This document shows positions 54,020 to 58,087 of a stretch of DNA of 58,087 bases, piece after piece. The position numbers and the translations under genes were made by a program. The notes under the pieces were generated by a model. The model made no database searches. It was not told the origin of the DNA and saw only the letters and a program-made list of their open reading frames with translations. Every line of letters starts with the position of its first letter. Position 1 is the first letter of the stretch. The stretch is from NCBI GenBank assembly GCA_943325205.2, contig CALPOM020000004.1:1-58087 (forward strand), given 5' to 3'. Source of the stretch: Thermoflexus hugenholtzii JAD2. GTDB taxonomy: Bacteria > Pseudomonadota > Gammaproteobacteria > Burkholderiales > Burkholderiaceae.

Positions 54020-55801
54020 TTATTTTTTCCACTGATCTTTGAGACCAACTGCTAAGTTAAAGACAGGTTGTTCCGGTTGATGATCTGCGCGATCAGCCAC
54101 GAAGTAGCCATGGCGTTCAAATTGAAAGCGCTGTTCTTTTGCAATATTTTTCAAGCTTGGCTCAAGATAGCCTGTAATAACCGATTTTGAGTTGGGGTTG
54201 ATGCAATTCAGAAAATCTTTACCTGCACCGGTTGGATTTGCATCGTTAAACAGCCGGTCGTATAAACGAACCTCTACAGCTATCGCATTACTAGAACTTA
54301 CCCAGTGAATATTCCCCTTCACTTTATATTGATCAGAGCCTGGAGTGCCGCTTTTGCTATCGGGGTAATAATTGACATGAACCGCAGTAATCAATCCTTG
54401 ATCATCTTTCTCAAAGCTTGTACATTCAATCACAAAACCATACCTTAAACGAACTCGACTCCCGGCCTGGCCATTTTGTGGGGGATACAGCCTAAAGAAA
54501 CCTTTGACAGGCTCGACCATAAAGTCACTTTTTTCAATCCACAGTTCTTTGCATAGTGTAAATTCTCTTCGACCCAGTTCTGGCCGGTGCGGATGTTTTG
54601 GGGCTGAGCATAGTTCGGGATGTTCTTGAAAATTATCGATGATTAGTTTGAGCGGTTCTAGCACTGCCATTACCCGCTCTACTTGGGGATCTAAATCATC
54701 CCGAAGAGCCTGCTCGAGAACGCCCATATCAATCCAGCTATCCGCTTTAGAGACACCGATACGATCACAAAATAATTGGAGACTTTGGGGTGTATAACCG
54801 CGACGACGCAATCCAACAATCGTTGGCAAACGCGGGTCATCCCAGCCCTCGACGTGTTTTTCTGAAACTAATTCTAAAAGTTTTCTTTTACTAGTAATGG
54901 CGTAGGTTAAATTGAGGCGCGCGAATTCATATTGATGGGGAAGCGGATTTGTGAGCGCGCCAATATTTTTCAGTGCCAGCAAAATCCATTCGTAAAGTGG
55001 CCGATTATTTTCAAACTCCAAAGTACACAATGAGTGGGTGATGTTTTCCAGAGCATCAGAAATACAATGGGTGAAATCATATAGCGGATAAATACACCAA
55101 GTATTTCCGGTACGGTGGTGATGGTCGTGACGGATACGGTAGATGACTGGGTCGCGCATCACTAAATTGGGGTGAGACATATCAATTTTAAGTCGTAAGA
55201 CATGCTCTCCGTCAGCATACTGCCCGGCCCTCATTGCCCTAAATAGGCTTAAATTTTCATCGATGGAGCGATGTCTAAAAGGGCTATTAATACCTAGTTC
55301 GTTGAAATTACCGCGATTTTTTTGGATTAAATCAGCACTTTGACTATCTACATAGGCTTGGTTATGTTGGATGAGTAATTCGGCAAAGGCATAGAGTTGA
55401 TCAAAATAATCACTCGCATAAAACATACACTCTTGGCCATTCGATTGCCAATCAAATCCCAGCCAGTGCACGGCATCAATGATGCTGTTGACATACTCGG
55501 TTTCTTCTTTACTTGGATTTGTGTCATCAAAGCGTAAATGACACCTAGCGCCACCCGGCCGATTGGCATAGTCCTTGGCAAGCCCAAAATTCAGGCAAAT
55601 ACTTTTAGCATGGCCAATATGCAAGTAGCCATTTGGTTCTGGAGGAAAGCGGGTAATTACCTGTGGCAGGGGTTGATGATTCAAATCAAGACGGTCAAGA
55701 TAAGTGCCATTGGCACAATCTGCATCAATGATCTGTCGTAAAAAGTTAGAAACCTCGGCATTCGCCGAGGTTTCTGAGGGTGAATTAAGTTCCTTGGACA
55801 T
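54020..55801 (-). CDS. glnS: Glutaminyl-tRNA synthetase
   Basis: GlnRS charges tRNA-Gln directly. The ATG at 55801 gives 593 residues; a GTG two codons upstream also fits. The class I motifs are FPPEPNGYLHIGHAKSI near 53-69 and an MSKRK-like ITSKRKLLELV near 305. RFDDTNPSKEETEYV lies near 93-107. The C-terminal two beta-barrels for anticodon binding have FFRLYPPQNGQAGSRVRLRY near 437-456. Residues 1-18 form a low-complexity extension before the conserved NFLRQIID, and its codons 9-18 contain a terminator-shaped hairpin. A palindrome ends at the start codon. It is the last gene of a tctB-tctA-glnS run. Confidence 0.97.
   Translation of the reverse strand: MSKELNSPSETSANAEVSNFLRQIIDADCANGTYLDRLDLNHQPLPQVITRFPPEPNGYLHIGHAKSICLNFGLAKDYANRPGGARCHLRFDDTNPSKEETEYVNSIIDAVHWLGFDWQSNGQECMFYASDYFDQLYAFAELLIQHNQAYVDSQSADLIQKNRGNFNELGINSPFRHRSIDENLSLFRAMRAGQYADGEHVLRLKIDMSHPNLVMRDPVIYRIRHDHHHRTGNTWCIYPLYDFTHCISDALENITHSLCTLEFENNRPLYEWILLALKNIGALTNPLPHQYEFARLNLTYAITSKRKLLELVSEKHVEGWDDPRLPTIVGLRRRGYTPQSLQLFCDRIGVSKADSWIDMGVLEQALRDDLDPQVERVMAVLEPLKLIIDNFQEHPELCSAPKHPHRPELGRREFTLCKELWIEKSDFMVEPVKGFFRLYPPQNGQAGSRVRLRYGFVIECTSFEKDDQGLITAVHVNYYPDSKSGTPGSDQYKVKGNIHWVSSSNAIAVEVRLYDRLFNDANPTGAGKDFLNCINPNSKSVITGYLEPSLKNIAKEQRFQFERHGYFVADRADHQPEQPVFNLAVGLKDQWKK
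55748..55775 (-). terminator. Intrinsic-terminator-shaped hairpin within the glnS coding region
   Basis: AGAAACCTCGGC (55748-55759), loop ATTC, GCCGAGGTTTCT (55764-55775) pairs perfectly over 12 bp. On the minus strand, the direction of glnS, the stem is followed after 3 bases by TTTTT (55744-55740). It covers about codons 9-18 of glnS. Shape and position suggest attenuation or premature termination, but this is inferred from sequence only. Confidence 0.65.
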
Positions 55802-55822
55802 AGACACATTGTAATGTGTCTA
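55801..55822 (-). promoter_or_regulatory. Palindrome ending at the glnS start codon
   Basis: TAGACACATT-GT-AATGTGTCTA is a perfect inverted repeat with 10-bp arms. On the minus strand its last A is the A of the glnS ATG. No Shine-Dalgarno is visible outside it. As RNA it would make a 9-bp stem with a four-base loop at the place of ribosome binding. A protein operator is the alternative. Confidence 0.65.
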
Positions 55823-55836
55823 CAAGGACTTGAGAA

Positions 55837-57339
55837 TTACTCTTCTTTAAAGGCTTCTTCTCGGGTCTTCTTAAATGCTGGTAGAGCAACAATTAAAACC
55901 AGTAGAGCTGCAGCAATTAACAAACCACAAGATAGCGGCCTTGTTAAAAATACTGAATAGTCACCACGGGAGAGTAATAAGGCCCGGCGGAAGTTTTCTT
56001 CCATCATTGGTCCAAGAACAAACCCAAGCAACAATGGTGCAGGCTCACACTCCAGTTTGACAAAGATATAGCCTAGCACTCCAAAAATAGCAGTGAGGTA
56101 AATATCAAAACTCGTATTGTTTACAGAGTAAACACCAATACAACAGAAGACCAAGATTGCTGGATATAGATAACGATAAGGGATCGTCAACAACTTCACC
56201 CAAACACCAATCATTGGGAGGTTAAGAATAATCAGCATCACGTTACCAAGCCACATAGAAGCAATTAATCCCCAGAATAAAGCCGGATTACTAGTCATTA
56301 CTTGTGGGCCAGGCTGAATATTATGAATGGTCATCGCACCTACCATTAAAGCCATCACCGCATTTGGTGGGATACCAAGAGTCAATAGTGGAATAAAGGA
56401 AGTTTGAGCAGCGGCGTTATTTGCACTCTCAGGAGCAGCAACCCCTTCGATGGCACCTTTTCCGAACTCATGGGAGTTTTTAGACATCTTTTTTTCTAAA
56501 GAGTAGGCACCAAAGGCTGCTAAAGAGGCTCCTCCACCAGGTAAGATTCCCAGGAATGACCCTAGTACCGTACCTCTAAGGATTGGTGGAACCATTCTTT
56601 TGAAGTCAGCCATCGTTGGCCAAAGCTTGGTAATTTTCTTGAGAAAAGTCTCACGATGTTCCTTTTGTTCAAGGTTGACGATAATTTCGGCAAAACCAAA
56701 CATACCCATGGCAACAGTTACGAAGCCCAGACCGTCTGTCAACTGAGGAATATCAAAAGAGTACCTAGCCGTTCCAGAATTCACATCTGTACCTACTAAG
56801 CCCATTAAGAGTCCCAAGATAATCATTCCAATAGCCTTGATTAAAGATCCAGATGCCAAAACGACGGCTCCGATGAGACCTAAAACCATTAAGGAAAAGT
56901 ATTCAGCAGGACCAAACTTAAAAGCTAACTCGGATAGTGGCGCAGCAAATCCAGCTAAAACGAGTGTGGCTACACAACCCGCAAAAAAGGATCCCATACC
57001 TGCAGTAAAGAGAGCCACTCCAGCCCGCCCATTTCTAGCCATCTGATAACCATCAATCGCAGTAACTACCGAAGATGATTCTCCAGGAATATTAATTAAG
57101 ATTGCCGTAGTTGAGCCACCATACTGTGCGCCGTAATAAATTCCGGCAAGCATAATGAGAGCTGCAATCGGTGGCAAGGCATAAGTTGCTGGTAAGAGCA
57201 TAGCGATTGTTGCTACAGGCCCAAGCCCTGGGAGGACTCCGATAAGCGTACCCAGCGTTACACCGATAAAACAATACAGTAAGTTTTGAAGTGTAAATGC
57301 TGTCTCAAAGCCCAGTGAAAGATTACTTAGTAAATCCAT
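55837..57339 (-). CDS. tctA: Tripartite tricarboxylate transporter, large membrane subunit TctA
   Basis: TctA is the large inner-membrane subunit of a tripartite tricarboxylate transporter driven by an ion gradient. The 500-residue protein has about 12 hydrophobic segments. The family signatures are clear: GTLIGVLPGLGPVATIAMLL near 30-49, YYGAQYGGSTTAILINIPGE near 68-87 with the first repeat glycines, and GILPGGGASLAAFGAYSLEK near 265-284. PLLTLGIPPNAVMALMVGAM follows near 318-337. It follows tctB by 45 bases, and glnS comes after it. No binding protein (TctC) gene is present in the window. The solute could be citrate or another carboxylate. Confidence 0.95.
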   Translation of the reverse strand: MDLLSNLSLGFETAFTLQNLLYCFIGVTLGTLIGVLPGLGPVATIAMLLPATYALPPIAALIMLAGIYYGAQYGGSTTAILINIPGESSSVVTAIDGYQMARNGRAGVALFTAGMGSFFAGCVATLVLAGFAAPLSELAFKFGPAEYFSLMVLGLIGAVVLASGSLIKAIGMIILGLLMGLVGTDVNSGTARYSFDIPQLTDGLGFVTVAMGMFGFAEIIVNLEQKEHRETFLKKITKLWPTMADFKRMVPPILRGTVLGSFLGILPGGGASLAAFGAYSLEKKMSKNSHEFGKGAIEGVAAPESANNAAAQTSFIPLLTLGIPPNAVMALMVGAMTIHNIQPGPQVMTSNPALFWGLIASMWLGNVMLIILNLPMIGVWVKLLTIPYRYLYPAILVFCCIGVYSVNNTSFDIYLTAIFGVLGYIFVKLECEPAPLLLGFVLGPMMEENFRRALLLSRGDYSVFLTRPLSCGLLIAAALLVLIVALPAFKKTREEAFKEE

Positions 57340-57384
57340 GATGTTGTTCTTTTCTAAATTTGAAAGTTAAGAGTAGATAAGTTT

Positions 57385-57840
57385 TTATATAAATGTTGGC
57401 CAAACGGGGAATTGCAACTTTAGGCCCCAAACAAACGCCATATAAGCAAATCCAATCAAAAAGACTGCACTTAAAACAGACCCTTTCCATGAGAACTCAT
57501 GACTTGCCATCGATGAAATAACTACAAGCAAGAATAAAGAAGCAACTAAGCCTAGGATTGGTAGGCAAATAGCAAAGACCAAGGTCGAGCCAGTTACCCA
57601 GAGCACCGATGGAATGTCGACCTTCGCCAGTTTTACATCCTCTTGCGAAATAGCCAAGGATCTAAATGCTACATAAGCTCCAATTGTGGCTAAGAGTACC
57701 CCAAGCCAAAATGGAAAATACCCTGAACCCATTTTGGCGGCTGTGCCCATTTGATAGCCCCTTGCTAAGATAGCGAAGAAACTTCCCAGTCCGATGTACA
57801 TAAGACCCGAAACAAAATCTTTTTGATTGCGTATTTTCAA
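57385..57840 (-). CDS. tctB: Tripartite tricarboxylate transporter, small membrane subunit TctB
   Basis: TctB is the small, poorly conserved four-helix membrane subunit that partners TctA. The 151-residue protein has hydrophobic segments near 10-27, 38-58, 78-112 and 122-142. It opens with the family's KDFVSGLMYIGLGSFFAILA and continues with GYQMGTAAKMGSGYFPFWLG near 28-47, the usual TctB signature. Placement directly before tctA confirms the call. It is divergent from alaS across a 163-base gap. Confidence 0.92.
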   Translation of the reverse strand: MKIRNQKDFVSGLMYIGLGSFFAILARGYQMGTAAKMGSGYFPFWLGVLLATIGAYVAFRSLAISQEDVKLAKVDIPSVLWVTGSTLVFAICLPILGLVASLFLLVVISSMASHEFSWKGSVLSAVFLIGFAYMAFVWGLKLQFPVWPTFI

Positions 57841-57904
57841 CTCAAGCTCCTAATGTATGTATTTACAACAAATAGGATTGTAAGTTGAAATGCTTCTAAG
57901 TTGT

Positions 57905-57926
57905 CTAAGGGTTTGCCCTTAGTTTT
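57905..57926 (+). terminator. Terminator-like hairpin in the alaS leader
   Basis: CTAAGGG (57905-57911), loop TTTG, CCCTTAG (57916-57922), then TTTT. It faces alaS, whose ATG lies 78 bases on. Since the gene to the left (tctB) reads the other way, the hairpin would act on an alaS transcript started nearer tctB, or be an attenuator. The rest of the 163-base gap shows only a GCTTTT/AAAAGC mini-hairpin at 57950-57962. Confidence 0.45.
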
Positions 57927-58003
57927 AGGCTTATTTCTGGGTGCTTCAGGCTTTTAAAAAGCTAATTTATTCTGCAAATCAGACGAGATGTAATAATAAA
58001 GGC

Positions 58004-58087
58004 ATGAAAGTTACAGAAATTCGCCAACAATTTTTAAGTTTTTTTGAGTCCAAAGGGCATCAAATCGTCAGTTCGAGCCCAGTTGTG
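58004..58087 (+). CDS. alaS: Alanyl-tRNA synthetase, N-terminal fragment
   Basis: Only the first 28 codons are inside the window. They read MKVTEIRQQFLSFFESKGHQ followed by IVSSSPVV, a strong match to the start of class II alanyl-tRNA synthetases, where the FFxxxGHxxVxSSxxVP segment opens motif-1-proximal sequence. AAAGGC upstream may serve as ribosome binding site. The gene continues past the window end. It is divergent from tctB. Confidence 0.93.
   Translation, partial: MKVTEIRQQFLSFFESKGHQIVSSSPVV

Noticed and set aside
1-58087. Search for tRNA, rRNA, CRISPR arrays, insertion sequences, prophage or integrase genes
   Set aside because: None seen by reading the intergenic regions and the protein content; all larger gaps are under 300 bases.

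Overview
The window is a gene-dense stretch of core bacterial chromosome. The AT-leaning composition, the gene families and the gene order (glnE/recN/nadK, hrcA/hemH/grpE/dnaK/dnaJ, DUF3579/argF/argG, cspA/clpS/clpA, fkpB/ispH, livJHMGF) point to a betaproteobacterium of the Burkholderiales. A low-GC, small-genome lineage such as Polynucleobacter fits best. That is an inference from protein content; no 16S gene is present. I see no phage, insertion sequence, CRISPR array, tRNA or rRNA, and no gap over 300 bases without a gene. The longest gaps (about 230-280 bases, upstream of rpsT, of argF, of the unknown gene at 28719, and between cspA and clpS) hold promoters, palindromes and hairpins.

Layout. 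1-5586: 5' end of a YhdP-like envelope gene, glnE, then recN-nadK on the minus strand. 5672-11665: the heat-shock block hrcA-hemH, grpE, dnaK, dnaJ, with sigma-32-like promoters before grpE and dnaK. 11754-17063: a tight minus-strand run AI-2E permease - hda - HAD phosphatase - pcnB - folK - panB. 17105-24236: purM, mutL-miaA, a DedA protein, murJ - SirB1-like. 24501-28479: rpsT, DUF3579, argF-argG-ppnP, DUF192. 28719-33415: an unrecognised 457-residue protein, cspA, clpS-clpA. 33419-39498: minus-strand ribF-ileS-lspA-coaBC-dut. 39526-43056: purN, an RsmB-like methyltransferase, a fatty-acid desaturase. 43274-45957: rpmB-rpmG, radC, fkpB-ispH. 46053-50772: a branched-chain amino acid ABC transporter. 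50757-53975: an acetylornithine-type aminotransferase, a ferredoxin-type reductase, a YeeZ-like dehydrogenase. 54020-57840: tctB-tctA-glnS on the minus strand. 58004 to the end: start of alaS.

How the genes work together. Most encode housekeeping functions: nitrogen control (glnE), DNA repair and replication control (recN, mutL, hda, radC), protein folding and proteolysis (dnaK system, clpS/clpA), translation (rpsT, rpmB, rpmG, ileS, glnS, alaS, miaA, pcnB), cofactors (nadK, hemH, panB, folK, coaBC, ribF), arginine synthesis (argF, argG, argD-like), nucleotides (purM, purN, dut, ppnP), envelope (murJ, lspA, ispH) and solute uptake (liv, tct). Translational coupling is common: stop/start overlaps occur at HAD/pcnB, mutL/miaA, clpS/clpA, ribF/ileS, hrcA/hemH and livM/livG.

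The most interesting items are: the unrecognised soluble protein at 28719-30092, which sits where related Burkholderiales are thought to carry isocitrate dehydrogenase; a terminator-shaped hairpin inside the first codons of glnS plus a palindrome ending at its start codon; a 13-bp inverted repeat overlapping the grpE heat-shock promoter; and a 22-bp perfect palindrome in the cspA leader.
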